Under the pieces are notes generated by a model, which did no database searches, was not told the DNA's origin, and saw only the letters and a program-made list of their open reading frames with translations. This document shows positions 15,122-24,448 of a stretch of 64,000 bases of DNA, piece after piece. Position 1 is the first letter of the stretch, and each line of letters opens with the position of its first letter. The stretch is from JAITMY01 sp031553765 (GTDB taxonomy: Bacteria > Bacteroidota > Bacteroidia > Bacteroidales > UBA932): the NCBI GenBank assembly GCA_031553765.1, contig JAVBKY010000004.1, forward strand, positions 248,001 to 312,000, given 5' to 3'. The translations under genes were made by a program, and so were the position numbers.

Positions 15122-16744
15122 CTACTTCTCTACTCTAAAGTAATCAATATCTATCCAGCCTCCATCGTTGGTGGCTTTTGGGCGAGTGCAGAAGAAGCCT
15201 ACCTTAGCACCAATCCAGCGACCAGATTTAGCGGTAAACTTGCTTCCAAATGTTTCAAACTTCTTTCCATCCAAACTGTAGCTGAAAGTGCACAACGCAT
15301 CCTTCTCCACCTTCACGCGCAGGTAAACTTCACCGTTAGGTAATTTCACTGTAGCATTCTGCTTTTCTACGCTACCTTTATCAGCGTTTTTGCATTCGTT
15401 TTGCGAAAGCAAAAATCCATCAGCTGTTTTTTCAATTGCCAAATTAGCGTAGCTAAATCCCATAATGATAAGTCCAGCACGTTCGCCATCGAGACGCTTG
15501 TTGGGAGTCAACTTAATTTTGGTGTTAACCGTAAACTCAGGAGCTGGAAACTTTTGCATGAGTAAGTTGCCCGCACCCCAAAGGCTCTTGGCCTCCTCGG
15601 CCATAGGCACTGAGAACATGCGCAGCTGCTTTTTTTCCTTGTTAAGGTACGACCACCACGGACGTGAGTTGGCGTGCCATTGCCACTGCAAACCTATAGC
15701 CTCGCCATCAAACTCATCCGTTTCCCGAGGAGTTTCAACGGGATAGGTAGCGCCCACGTTGGGCTTCTTGTATGTCATTACAGGCTCACCACATCCGTCA
15801 CCATCCTTATCCTCTCCCATTACAGGCCAATCGTTAACCCACTTCATAGGTTGCAGGTGCACCACGCGACCGTAGGCAGGTAACTCCTGAAAATGGTAGA
15901 ACCAATCTTCACCCGTAATGGTATTCACCCAAGCGCCTTGGTGCGGTCCGTTGACAGAAGATTTTCCCTGCGCCAATACCATTTTGCGCTCGTAAGGTCC
16001 AAAAGGATTTTTGGAGCGAAATGCCAGCTGCCAACCCTCGGTAACGCCACCTGCGGGAGCAAAAATATAGTAGTAGCCGTTGCGCTTGTAGAACTTTGGA
16101 CCCTCAACCGTTTCGTCAATATCGTGTCCGTCGTATATAATTACATCCTCGGTAATGGCCTTTTTTGCATCAGCCGAAAGGCGGCACACCGCCAGCAGAC
16201 TCTTAATGCCGGCGCGGCTTCCGGCATAGGCATGCACCAGGTACACGTTGCCGTTATCATCCCACAGCGGGCAGGCATCAATCAAGCCCTTGCCCTCCTT
16301 TACCATTACCAGCGGCTCCCACGGGCCCTCGGCATTTTTAGCCTTGGTCATATAGATTCCGTAGTCGGGATCGCCATAAAAAATGTAGAAGGAATCCTTG
16401 TGGTAGCGAATGCTTGGCGCCCAAATTCCGTCACCGTGGCGGGGTTTTGCGTACACATCAACAGGCGGCAGCTCGGTTACAGCATAGCCTATAATTTTCC
16501 AGTTTACCATATCCTTTGAGTGCAAAATAGGCAGACCGGGCATGCAGTTGAAGCTGGAAGCAGTCATGTAGTAATCGCTACCCACGCGGCACACATCGGG
16601 GTCGCTGTAGTCGGCATACAGCACGGGATTCTTGTAGCTACCCTTGCCATTATCCGATACCCAAACCTTGGATACGTAGTTTTGTGCTGAAAGCGTAAAC
16701 GAAAGACATACGCCGGCAATGAGAAGGTGCAATTTTTTCTTCAT
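15122..16744 (-). CDS. glycoside hydrolase family 43 (xylosidase/arabinofuranosidase type)
   Basis: The 540-residue protein has a signal peptide (about 1-20, TLSAQ), a five-bladed propeller (about 30-330) and a C-terminal concanavalin-like domain (about 345-540). GH43 catalytic acids are visible: D48 in YSDPD, D157 in LIDACPLWDD and E214 in VEGPKFYKRNGYYY. The arrangement resembles subfamily 12-like beta-xylosidases and alpha-L-arabinofuranosidases. In this setting it would trim arabinose- or xylose-containing pectin side chains, but the substrate cannot be read from sequence. No clear promoter was found upstream. Confidence 0.92.
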   Translation of the reverse strand: MKKKLHLLIAGVCLSFTLSAQNYVSKVWVSDNGKGSYKNPVLYADYSDPDVCRVGSDYYMTASSFNCMPGLPILHSKDMVNWKIIGYAVTELPPVDVYAKPRHGDGIWAPSIRYHKDSFYIFYGDPDYGIYMTKAKNAEGPWEPLVMVKEGKGLIDACPLWDDNGNVYLVHAYAGSRAGIKSLLAVCRLSADAKKAITEDVIIYDGHDIDETVEGPKFYKRNGYYYIFAPAGGVTEGWQLAFRSKNPFGPYERKMVLAQGKSSVNGPHQGAWVNTITGEDWFYHFQELPAYGRVVHLQPMKWVNDWPVMGEDKDGDGCGEPVMTYKKPNVGATYPVETPRETDEFDGEAIGLQWQWHANSRPWWSYLNKEKKQLRMFSVPMAEEAKSLWGAGNLLMQKFPAPEFTVNTKIKLTPNKRLDGERAGLIIMGFSYANLAIEKTADGFLLSQNECKNADKGSVEKQNATVKLPNGEVYLRVKVEKDALCTFSYSLDGKKFETFGSKFTAKSGRWIGAKVGFFCTRPKATNDGGWIDIDYFRVEK

Positions 16745-16850
16745 TGTGGTTATTTTTTAATTAGCAATATCAAAAGAGTTGGTAAAGATATGGTATATAA
16801 TTTACAATACCACGTGGGGTATTATTTTTTTGAATATACAACACATCTCA

Positions 16851-16894
16851 AAAAACAAATCAGCCACTCACATTTTATTGTAAGTGGCTGATTT
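16851..16894 (-). terminator. intrinsic terminator of tRNA-Arg
   Basis: A 12-bp stem AAATCAGCCACT/AGTGGCTGATTT is followed on the minus strand by a T-rich run, directly downstream of the tRNA. Confidence 0.75.
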
Positions 16895-16898
16895 TTAG

Positions 16899-16972
16899 TG
16901 ACCCCGACAGGATTCAAACCTGTAACCTTCTGATCCGTAGTCAGATGCTCTATTCAGTTGAGCTACGGAGCC
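16899..16972 (-). tRNA. tRNA-Arg (anticodon ACG)
   Basis: The minus strand folds as a normal cloverleaf of 74 nt: acceptor GGCTCCG, D-arm, anticodon stem TCTGA/TCAGA with loop CTACGGA (anticodon complement at 16936-16938), and a T-loop with GGTTTGAATCC. The terminal CCA is not encoded. The ACG anticodon, read as ICG after deamination, serves CGN codons. Confidence 0.96.
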
Positions 16973-17131
16973 ATGCTCATTTCTAAAGCGGATGCAAAGG
17001 TATGAAAAATTTTCTACTTTTTGCCAAAAGTCGTAAAAAAATTAAAAAAATATAGCAGCAATGAGGGCAAAAGCCTATCTTTACACCTTAATCCAACGAA
17101 AACTCCTTTTTAATACACCGTTCAGTAAATC

Positions 17132-18556
17132 GTGAAACAGCTCCACCGATTAGTACTCTCCGCCTTTGCCGGTCCATTTGCCCTGTCATTTTTCATGGTT
17201 ATGTTTGTGCTAATCCTACAGTTTCTGTGGATGTACATTGATGACCTTGTGGGAAAAGGCTTGGAGTGGACGGTAATTGCAGAGCTCATTCTGTACGCCA
17301 GCGGCAACCTAGTTATTATGGCGCTACCACTATCTACGCTGCTATCATCCATTATGGCAGTGGGAAATTTGGGCGAACACAACGAGCTGCTGGCCCTAAA
17401 AGCTTCCGGTATTTCACTCCCACGCATTATGGCGCCCTTACTGGTGGTAGTGTGCATGATTACGGCTGCCGACTTCTTCTTTTCCAACAACGTACTCCCC
17501 TACTTCAACCTTAAGTTCACCTCGCTACTTTACGATGTGAAGCAGCAACGACCGGAATTACAAATCAAGGAGGGCGTATTTTACGACGGCATCAACAACT
17601 ACACCATTCGCGTGGACGATAAAAATGATGACACGGGATTATTAAAAGGCATTATTATATACGACCACTCCAAAGGTAACGGCAATCGGTCGGTAACCAT
17701 TGCCGACTCAGGTTACCTACGTATGACTTCCAACCAAAAATACCTTATACTTACACTTTTCCAAGGACATACGTATGAGGACGAGAACGAAAATGCTGGT
17801 GGTGCCGATCGCAAATTTCCTTTTCGTACCAACGCATTCGGTGAACAAGAGGTTATATTTGAGCTTTCGGGTTACGGTTTTGAACGCACCGACGAAAACT
17901 TGTTTAAAAGTCGCGCGCAGATGCTCAACCTGCATCAGCTATCTTTAATGTCCGATTCGCTTTCGCGTGAGCGCAACGCGCGCGTAGCAATGCAAATGCG
18001 CAGCTTCTTTTACTCCAGCAATTTCAAGTATTACGCCGATTTCGACATAACAGAAAAACCCTACAAGGCCTCTGTCGACTCTGCTTTGCACGGGCTCAAT
18101 ATTGAGCAACGTCTTGCGGCTGCCGACAAAGCAATGGCCTTAGCAAAGCAAGCGCAAAGCAGCCTCGGCACTCAAGCCGACGACCTGCGCCGCTCCAATC
18201 GCGAGCTATACATGCACAATATTGAGTGGCACCTTAAAATCAGCTACCCTATTGCCTGCATCATCTTCTTCTTTATTGGCGCCCCGCTTGGCGCCATTAT
18301 CCGCAAGGGAGGATTTGGTACGCCCTTTATTATTTCGCTTACCGTATTTTTGATATACTACATGGTGTCGGCAGCATTCAAGCGGCTGGCGCGCGATGGC
18401 TCGTGGGATGCCTCCATTGCCATTTGGATGTCAACGCTGGTAACGCTACCTATGGGCTTATTCTTCACCTACAAGGCCACCACCGACCAGAGCTTCACGC
18501 TCCCCAAGTGGTACACCAAGGCGGCAGAATGGGTAGGACAGTTTTTCTCAAAATAA
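17132..18556 (+). CDS. LptF/LptG-family lipopolysaccharide export permease
   Basis: This 474-residue inner-membrane protein has an N-terminal group of three membrane segments (about 12-35, 55-80, 95-120), a large periplasmic region and three C-terminal segments (about 375-450). The start MKQLHRLVLSAFAGPFALSFFMVMFVLILQFLWMYIDDL and the ALPLSTLLSSIMAVGNLGEHNELLALKASGIS segment are hallmarks of the YjgP/YjgQ family. These proteins pair with LptB to drive LPS to the cell surface. It starts with GTG. Only one LptF/G-type gene is visible here, so a partner must be elsewhere. Confidence 0.92.
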   Translation: MKQLHRLVLSAFAGPFALSFFMVMFVLILQFLWMYIDDLVGKGLEWTVIAELILYASGNLVIMALPLSTLLSSIMAVGNLGEHNELLALKASGISLPRIMAPLLVVVCMITAADFFFSNNVLPYFNLKFTSLLYDVKQQRPELQIKEGVFYDGINNYTIRVDDKNDDTGLLKGIIIYDHSKGNGNRSVTIADSGYLRMTSNQKYLILTLFQGHTYEDENENAGGADRKFPFRTNAFGEQEVIFELSGYGFERTDENLFKSRAQMLNLHQLSLMSDSLSRERNARVAMQMRSFFYSSNFKYYADFDITEKPYKASVDSALHGLNIEQRLAAADKAMALAKQAQSSLGTQADDLRRSNRELYMHNIEWHLKISYPIACIIFFFIGAPLGAIIRKGGFGTPFIISLTVFLIYYMVSAAFKRLARDGSWDASIAIWMSTLVTLPMGLFFTYKATTDQSFTLPKWYTKAAEWVGQFFSK

Positions 18557-18565
18557 GTAAACCTT

Positions 18566-18616
18566 GACGTGCGACACTCGAGATGCGATAACGCTTTGTC
18601 GCACATCGCATGTCGA
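18566..18616. repeat. GCGACACTCGA / CGCATGTCGAA intergenic repeat
   Basis: The segment with GCGACACTCGAGATGCGATA and GCACATCGCATGTCGAATAT shares both blocks, in inverted orientation, with 49374-49420. It overlaps the first possible ATG of anmK. Confidence 0.65.
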
Positions 18617-18630
18617 ATATCTCAAATCTA

Positions 18631-19686
18631 ATGTTGGAGTCTTTACATATCCTCGGATTAATGTCGGGCACCTCGCTCGATGGGCTCGATCTTTGCCTTA
18701 CCGCCTTTCGGCAAAAAGAAAACGGCGGTTGGCAGTACGAAATTCTATCGGCTACAACCATGCCGTACCACGATGAGTGGATTCAAAAGTTGCAACGGGC
18801 ACCCATGCTCAACGCGCTTGACTTTGTAGCGCTACACAAAGAGTACGGAAAATATTTAGGTGAGCAATCCGCGCATTTTTTGCAAAGCAAAAACTTAAAG
18901 GCTGACTACATTGCTTCGCACGGGCACACCATCTTTCACCAGCCCAAGCGTGGTATTACTTGTCAAATTGGCGATGGTAGTGCGCTTGCCGCTGCCGCCG
19001 GAATTTCCACCATTTTTGATTTTCGCAGCCTCGATGTTGCCCTTGGTGGACAAGGTGCACCGCTGGTTCCCATAGGCGATAGGTTGTTATTCTCCGAATA
19101 CGGCAGCTGCCTCAACCTTGGTGGCTTTGCCAATATTTCATACGAGCAAAATGGCAAGCGCATGGCCTTTGACGTTTGCCCGTGCAACATTGTGCTCAAC
19201 GCCCTTAGCCAAACCGCAGGGCAAGCCTACGACAAGGACGGACTACTTGCCTCGAAGGGTAACGTAAATATGGCACTGCTCGAAGAACTCAACTCTCTTG
19301 ATTTTTATACACAGCAAGGTGCAAAATCGTTAGGGCGCGAGTGGGTTGAAGATGTTTTTTATAAAAAAATAGAGTCGAGTAACATTCCCCTGCTTGACAA
19401 AATGCGCACCATGTGCGAGCATGTGGCTATACAAGTTGCACATTGCGCGCAAGGCAGCACCTTGCTTGCCACAGGCGGCGGTGCATTCAATAAATTCCTC
19501 ATGCAGCGCATAGCCGATTTGTGCAAGTGTAAAGTCGTTGTTCCCGACGCACAAACGGTCAACTTCAAAGAAGCGCTGGTGTTTGCATTTCTCGGAGCGC
19601 TTTACGTGACCAACCAACCCAACAGCCTTGCCTCATCAACAGGCGCCAAGCACGATAGCGTGGGTGGATGCTTGGTGAAAATGTAA
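18631..19686 (+). CDS. anmK: anhydro-N-acetylmuramic acid kinase
   Basis: AnmK opens and phosphorylates 1,6-anhydro-MurNAc to MurNAc-6-phosphate in murein recycling. The N-terminal motif LGLMSGTSLDGLDLCL is the family signature for ATP binding, followed by ASHGHTIFHQP, CQIGDGSALA and TGGGAFN in the C-terminal half. ATG 18631 gives 351 residues. An ATG at 18610 would add seven residues, but these lie beside or in intergenic repeat DNA. It lies downstream of the LptF/G-type gene with a 74-bp gap. Confidence 0.95.
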   Translation: MLESLHILGLMSGTSLDGLDLCLTAFRQKENGGWQYEILSATTMPYHDEWIQKLQRAPMLNALDFVALHKEYGKYLGEQSAHFLQSKNLKADYIASHGHTIFHQPKRGITCQIGDGSALAAAAGISTIFDFRSLDVALGGQGAPLVPIGDRLLFSEYGSCLNLGGFANISYEQNGKRMAFDVCPCNIVLNALSQTAGQAYDKDGLLASKGNVNMALLEELNSLDFYTQQGAKSLGREWVEDVFYKKIESSNIPLLDKMRTMCEHVAIQVAHCAQGSTLLATGGGAFNKFLMQRIADLCKCKVVVPDAQTVNFKEALVFAFLGALYVTNQPNSLASSTGAKHDSVGGCLVKM

Positions 19687-19806
19687 TTTCCCCCTTTTTA
19701 TTTCCTCTCGGTTTAACTCCTCGAAGTTCTACTTCGATAAAGGATAAAATTCCATTAAGCGCTGTAGGCGCGACAAGAGTGTAGCCAGCGAGTATCTCCG
19801 ACACAT

Positions 19807-19856
19807 CGTCATTCCGAGCGGAACGAGGAACAAGCGAAGTCGAGGAATCCCCTCGC
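19807..19856. repeat. GTCATTCCGAG-family intergenic repeat
   Basis: CGTCATTCCGAGCGGAACGAGG...GTCGAGGAATCCCCTCG is a variant of the GTCATTGCGAG family and can form a small hairpin with GAGGAA/TTCCTC-type pairs. Confidence 0.6.
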
Positions 19857-19867
19857 AAACACACCCT

Positions 19868-19890
19868 CTTATTGTACAAATTACAATAAG
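19868..19890. promoter_or_regulatory. candidate operator upstream of the GH141-like gene
   Basis: CTTATTGT-N7-ACAATAAG, a perfect palindrome identical in both half-sites and spacing to the core of the fucI palindrome at 14881-14903. Confidence 0.6.
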
Positions 19891-20012
19891 AAATCTCCCC
19901 TCCAATCATATTTGTTATTTTCTTATTATCAATTAATTAAAAACACTCATCTTGCTTTTAACAAATCGGCGCACACCTACCTATCAAAAAAATTCCTACA
20001 TTTACTTTTATG

Positions 20013-20020
20013 TATTTTTG
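20013..20020 (+). promoter_or_regulatory. -7 element of the GH141-like gene
   Basis: TATTTTTG matches TAnnTTTG, 26 bp before ATG 20047. A one-mismatch alternative, CATATTTG, is at 19907-19914, closer to the palindrome. Confidence 0.5.
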
Positions 20021-20046
20021 AGCAAATGCAATTCAAATTTGTTGCC

Positions 20047-21888
20047 ATGCAAAAATTCTTCCTGTCAATTTTCTTATTCCTATTCTGCCTTTCGGCAAAT
20101 GCCGCTGAGATTTTTGTTTCGCCGCAAGGCAACGATAAAAATAGCGGTACGCGCGAGCAACCTATGGCTACACCTCACGCTGCGTTACGCAAGGCACGTG
20201 AGCTGCGCAGGTTGAATGACGAATCGGTAAAAAATTATGTACACATAATTTTAATGAACGGCATCTACACATTACAGGAGCCTATTTTTATTCGTCCCGA
20301 AGATAGCGGAACAGAAAGTTGCCCCACCATAGTTAAGGCTGACGAGGGAGCGCAACCTATTATCAGCGGCGGTGTACCTGTAGCAAAGTGGCAAAAAGCA
20401 GGCAACGTTGCAGGGCTTCCAAAATCAGCACAAGGTAAGGTATGGGTGGCGGATGCACCGAAGGTTGGTGGACGCAATTTAGAATTTCGCCAGCTGTGGG
20501 TAAGCGGCACAAAGGCTACCCGTGCGCAGCATGTAGAAACAGAAAACATGCCACGCATTTTGTCGTGGAGCGTTGAAGATAGAATGTGCGCCATTCCTGC
20601 TCCGGCACAAAAGTTGAGCAGCACCGATGGCGTAGAAATGCTCATTCATCAGCGTTGGGAAATTGCCAACCTGCGCGTAAAATCATTGGATGTAGTTGGC
20701 GACAAAGCGCTCGTTTCATTTCAAGAGCCAGAGAGCCGTGTGCAGTTTGAGCACCCGTGGCCCAGCCCTATGATAGATGAAAAAAATGGCAACTCAGTCT
20801 TTATGTTCATCAACGCTATTGAGTTTTTGGATACCCCCGGTGAGTGGTACTTGGATACTAAAAAAGCAAAGGTGTACTACTACCCGCGCCAAGATGAGGA
20901 CATGAGCAAAGTCAGCGTTGTGGCGCCCTCGCTCGAAACGCTGGTAACGGTTGAAGGAAGTACCGACAGCCCTGTTTCGCACATCTACTTTTGGGGAATA
21001 AACTTTGCGCACAGCACTTGGATGCGCCCATCGCTACAAGGACACGTGCCGCTACAGGCAGGCATGTACATGCTTGATGCGTATAAGCTGCAAAAGGAGG
21101 GTTTGCCTTGGGATGCCAACTTGGAAAACCAAGCATGGATTGGTCGCCAGCCCGCCGCAGTGGAGGTAAGCAATGCGAACAATGTAAGATTTCAAGGCTG
21201 CACCTTTACACACGCCGCAGCCTCCGCAGTTGACTTTGTGAGTGGCGTAGAAAATAGCCGTATTAGCGAAAGCAGCTTCTTTGATATTGGCGGAAGCGCC
21301 ATTGTTGCTGGCTCATTTCAAGAGGGCAGCACCGAAACGCACATCCCTTATAACCCCGACAACAAGCGTGAAATTTGCCATCATATTACCATTGCAAACA
21401 ACAGCATTAGCAACGTAGCCAACGAAGATTGGGGTTGCGTAGGTGTAAGCGTGGGCTACGCGCACGACGTAAACGTGGAGCATAACGAGGTGAGCGACAT
21501 TCCCTACTCGGGCATCTGCATAGGTTGGGGCTGGACAAAGCATATTACGGTAATGAAGAATAACCGCATTGCGAATAACCACGTACACCATTTTGCAAAA
21601 AAACTTTACGCAGCAGGCGGTTTATATACGCTATCAGCGCAACCCAACACGGTAATAAGCGGCAACTATGTACACGACATGGTGCTATCGCCCTACATGC
21701 AGGAGCCCGACTACTGCTACTACATTTACCTTGACGGAGCATCGTCGTACATTGATGTACGCGACAACTGGTGCCCTGAGCAAAAATTTGGTGTAAATAA
21801 TCCCGGTCCCGGTAATAATTGGGAGAACAACGGGCCAATGGTGAGTGATGAAGTGAAGCAGAAAGCGGGAGTAAAGAAGTTGCAGTAG
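20047..21888 (+). CDS. secreted right-handed beta-helix enzyme, GH141-like (alpha-L-fucosidase/xylanase type)
   Basis: The 613-residue protein has a signal peptide (MQKFFLSIFLFLFCLSANAA). It starts with EIFVSPQGNDKNSGTREQP, the pattern that opens GH141-type and related beta-helix proteins, and continues with many NxxI.NN-type coils to about residue 590. The GH141 founder, BT1002 of B. thetaiotaomicron, is an alpha-L-fucosidase acting on rhamnogalacturonan II; another member is a xylanase. Proximity to fucI and GH31 supports fucose release. A pectate-lyase-like or epimerase-like role cannot be excluded. The frame is open back to 19912, but the start at 20047 is set by the signal peptide and the -7 element. 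Confidence 0.75.
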   Translation: MQKFFLSIFLFLFCLSANAAEIFVSPQGNDKNSGTREQPMATPHAALRKARELRRLNDESVKNYVHIILMNGIYTLQEPIFIRPEDSGTESCPTIVKADEGAQPIISGGVPVAKWQKAGNVAGLPKSAQGKVWVADAPKVGGRNLEFRQLWVSGTKATRAQHVETENMPRILSWSVEDRMCAIPAPAQKLSSTDGVEMLIHQRWEIANLRVKSLDVVGDKALVSFQEPESRVQFEHPWPSPMIDEKNGNSVFMFINAIEFLDTPGEWYLDTKKAKVYYYPRQDEDMSKVSVVAPSLETLVTVEGSTDSPVSHIYFWGINFAHSTWMRPSLQGHVPLQAGMYMLDAYKLQKEGLPWDANLENQAWIGRQPAAVEVSNANNVRFQGCTFTHAAASAVDFVSGVENSRISESSFFDIGGSAIVAGSFQEGSTETHIPYNPDNKREICHHITIANNSISNVANEDWGCVGVSVGYAHDVNVEHNEVSDIPYSGICIGWGWTKHITVMKNNRIANNHVHHFAKKLYAAGGLYTLSAQPNTVISGNYVHDMVLSPYMQEPDYCYYIYLDGASSYIDVRDNWCPEQKFGVNNPGPGNNWENNGPMVSDEVKQKAGVKKLQ

Positions 21889-21904
21889 GCAGTGGCTATC
21901 CAAG

Positions 21905-21937
21905 ACCCTAACAGGGTTTTGAGACCCTGTTAGGGTT
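21905..21937. repeat. CCCTAACAGGG palindromic hairpin
   Basis: This copy has the same 33-bp two-unit form, with the same TTTTGAGA loop, as 9645-9677. It lies between the GH141-like and GH31 genes. Confidence 0.88.
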
Positions 21938-22022
21938 AGTTCACAGTAGGCAGTCGCAGTTTGCTGGGAAATTTAGTTCAACAGTTCAACAAATAATCAA
22001 TTCAACAGTTCAACATATTTAT

Positions 22023-24305
22023 ATGAAGCAAACAAATTACCATCTTTTCGATTTTCTGGATTTCGATACGGAGTTGAAGCAAAACGAGGCGTTGTGGCGA
22101 GCATGCAAGCCCACCGATATTGAGGAGAAAAACGGCGACATTATTCTTACCGTACCGTTTCAAAAACAAAAGTTAACAGGTGATGTACCTGCTTGTGACC
22201 TTAGCGCTGACGCAAGCGTAACTCGCAAGGAGTATAAGTTGATTATTCGCCAATATGGTGAAAAAATTATCCGCGCATTTGTAGGATTTGGTGAAGAGGT
22301 GCAACCCGCTTCATCGGAAATGTTGGAGTTGGATGCTTCGCTAAAACAAACTCCGCTATACCTTGAGAAGCATGAAAATGAGTGGTTGATTTTTGATAGT
22401 AAGAATGTAAAAAAGGCGGTGGTGAGCCTTCGCGACCCTGAAATAGACTGGTGGAGCGACTTGCTACCCGCACCCGATGAAACGCTGAATATTGTATTTT
22501 ATCCCGATGGGAAACGTGAGATAGCGCTCAGCGCCTACGATCAGTTCTCACCCCCTCGCCACGATGGATTGGCGTTGGCATACGTGGAGAAGGATGGCAA
22601 GAATGACCGCGCCACCATGTCATTTCACGCCGCACCCGATGAGGTGTTTGTGGGAACAGGTGAGCGTTTTGCTAAAATGGACTTATCGGGTCGCACGTTC
22701 CAGCTGAAAAATCAAGATGGACAGGGCGTGAACAATCGCCGCACTTACAAGAATATTCCTTTCTACCTATCGAGCCGCATGTACGGCATGTTTTTGCACA
22801 CGTGCGCCTACACTAAGCTATCGTTAGCCGATCACTCTACGCGCTCTGCGCAAATGTTGGTAGAACAACCGCTGCTCGACGTATTTTTAATTGGTGGTGA
22901 TAGCGCAGAAGAAATTCTACGCGGCTACCGTCAGTTAACTGGTTTCCCCAGCATGCCCCCGTTGTGGAGTTTCGGCACATGGATGAGCCGCATGACCTAC
23001 TTCTCGGCTGATGAGGTGAACGAAATTTGCGACCGCATGCGCAGCGAGGATTACCCCTGCGACGTGATTCACCTTGATACAGGATGGTTCAAAACCGACT
23101 GGCTATGCGAGTGGAAGTTCAACGATGAGCGCTTCCCCGACCCCAAGAAATTTATTGGCGACCTTAAGAAAAACGGCTATCGCGTTAGCCTATGGCAGCT
23201 ACCCTACGTGGCCGATGGCGCAGAACAGCTGAAAGAAGCAAAGGAAAATAACTACATTGCTCCGCTTACTAAAAAGGCGGAGACTGATGGTTCGAACTTT
23301 AGCGCGCTGGACTACGCGGGTACCATTGACTTTACCTACCCCAAGGCCACCGAGTGGTACAAAGGTTTGCTGAAAAAGTTGCTCGACATGGGCGTAGTGT
23401 GCATCAAAACCGACTTTGGTGAAAACATACACATGGATGCCAACTACCACGGCATGAAACCCGAGTTGCTGAATAACCTATACGCGCTGCTGTACCAAAA
23501 GGCTGCCTACGAAATCACCAAGGAGGTAACGGGTGATGGCATTGTGTGGGCGCGCGCGGGCTGGGCAGGATGTCAACGCTACCCGCTGCACTGGGGCGGC
23601 GATGCTGCTTGCTCGTGGGAGGGCATGGCGGGCTCACTCAAGGGCGGACTGCATATAGGTCTATCAGGATTTGGATTTTGGAGTCACGACGTACCTGGGT
23701 TCCACGGTGTACCGAACTTTATGAACTCCGTTATTTCGGATGAGCTGTACGTGCGTTGGACACAGTTCGGCGTATTTTCGTCGCACCTGCGCTACCACGG
23801 CACCTCAAAGCGTGAACCATGGAGCTACCCCAACATAGCCGACACCGTGCGCCAATGGCTTAAATTGCGCTACTGCCTCATGCCGTATTTGATAGAGCAA
23901 AGCGAAAAGGTTACTACCACAGGTTACCCCGTGCTGCGCGCGCTGGCATTCCATCACCCCGATGATAAAATGTGCTGGCACATTGACGACCAGTACTACT
24001 TTGGCGATGACTTCTTGGTGGCACCTGTAATGAACGCCGAAGGTAAGCGCGACGTGTATTTGCCGAAAGGTAAATGGGTAAATCTTTTTGACGGCAGCGT
24101 AACTGAGGGTGAAAAGTGGCTGAAGAATTACGAATGTGCACTTGAAGATATGCCCGTATGGGTACGCTTCGGCGCAAAAATTTCCGTTTACCCCGAAAGC
24201 GTAAAATGCACGGATGATATGGATTTGAAGAAATCTGTAAGTATTACGTTTGACGAAACGTTTAAGGGAATAAGAAAGTCTATTATTGGAAAGATATTAG
24301 TATAA
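22023..24305 (+). CDS. alpha-xylosidase-type glycoside hydrolase GH31, cytoplasmic
   Basis: The 760-residue protein has no signal peptide and so should act inside the cell. It has the GH31 order: N-terminal beta-sandwich, (beta/alpha)8 barrel from about residue 320, then C-terminal sheets. The nucleophile is D464 in IKTDFGE and the acid/base is D527 in WGGDA. The KTDFGE context and HLDTGWF resemble the YicI group of alpha-xylosidases more than alpha-glucosidases. With the symporter and FucI nearby it could split imported alpha-xylosyl sugars. Alternatives are 6-alpha-glucosyl or sulfoquinovosidase-like substrates. Confidence 0.9.
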   Translation: MKQTNYHLFDFLDFDTELKQNEALWRACKPTDIEEKNGDIILTVPFQKQKLTGDVPACDLSADASVTRKEYKLIIRQYGEKIIRAFVGFGEEVQPASSEMLELDASLKQTPLYLEKHENEWLIFDSKNVKKAVVSLRDPEIDWWSDLLPAPDETLNIVFYPDGKREIALSAYDQFSPPRHDGLALAYVEKDGKNDRATMSFHAAPDEVFVGTGERFAKMDLSGRTFQLKNQDGQGVNNRRTYKNIPFYLSSRMYGMFLHTCAYTKLSLADHSTRSAQMLVEQPLLDVFLIGGDSAEEILRGYRQLTGFPSMPPLWSFGTWMSRMTYFSADEVNEICDRMRSEDYPCDVIHLDTGWFKTDWLCEWKFNDERFPDPKKFIGDLKKNGYRVSLWQLPYVADGAEQLKEAKENNYIAPLTKKAETDGSNFSALDYAGTIDFTYPKATEWYKGLLKKLLDMGVVCIKTDFGENIHMDANYHGMKPELLNNLYALLYQKAAYEITKEVTGDGIVWARAGWAGCQRYPLHWGGDAACSWEGMAGSLKGGLHIGLSGFGFWSHDVPGFHGVPNFMNSVISDELYVRWTQFGVFSSHLRYHGTSKREPWSYPNIADTVRQWLKLRYCLMPYLIEQSEKVTTTGYPVLRALAFHHPDDKMCWHIDDQYYFGDDFLVAPVMNAEGKRDVYLPKGKWVNLFDGSVTEGEKWLKNYECALEDMPVWVRFGAKISVYPESVKCTDDMDLKKSVSITFDETFKGIRKSIIGKILV

Positions 24306-24309
24306 ATTT

Positions 24310-24428
24310 ACCTCTCCCCTAACCCCTCTCCACAGGAGAGGGGCACGTGCCCAGAAATCCCGTTGTAGTCACGGGATCGCTTGTGGGCAGAAAATCCCTC
24401 TCCTGTGGAGAGGGATTTAGGGAGAGGT
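24310..24428. repeat. CCTCTCC-family inverted repeat
   Basis: The ends ACCTCTCCCCTAACCCCTCT and its near-complement frame a 119-bp element, with inner arms CTCCACAGGAGAGG and CCTCTCCTGTGGAG. The same family is at 39786-39912. It separates GH31 from the first URO-D-like gene and overlaps a spurious upstream extension of that frame. Confidence 0.85.
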
Positions 24429-24448
24429 CTGAACCTGAAAATAATTAT

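Larger units (their letters stand above)
16745..17131. other. tRNA-containing spacer
   Basis: Apart from the tRNA and its terminator, this spacer holds an AT-rich leader of GH43 with one ACAATA half-site near 16804 and the palindrome AATACCACGTGGGGTATT near 16807-16824. TATCTTTA at 17076-17083 is a one-mismatch -7 element for the downstream permease. Confidence 0.5.
19687..20046. other. spacer with repeats and regulatory sites before the GH141-like gene
   Basis: The spacer contains a CTCCTCGAAGTTCTACTTCG hairpin, a GCGCTGTAGGCGCGAC segment, a GTCATTCCGAG repeat (19807-19856), the 19868-19890 palindrome and two possible -7 elements (19907 and 20013). No gene was seen, although the downstream frame is open back to 19912. 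Confidence 0.6.
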
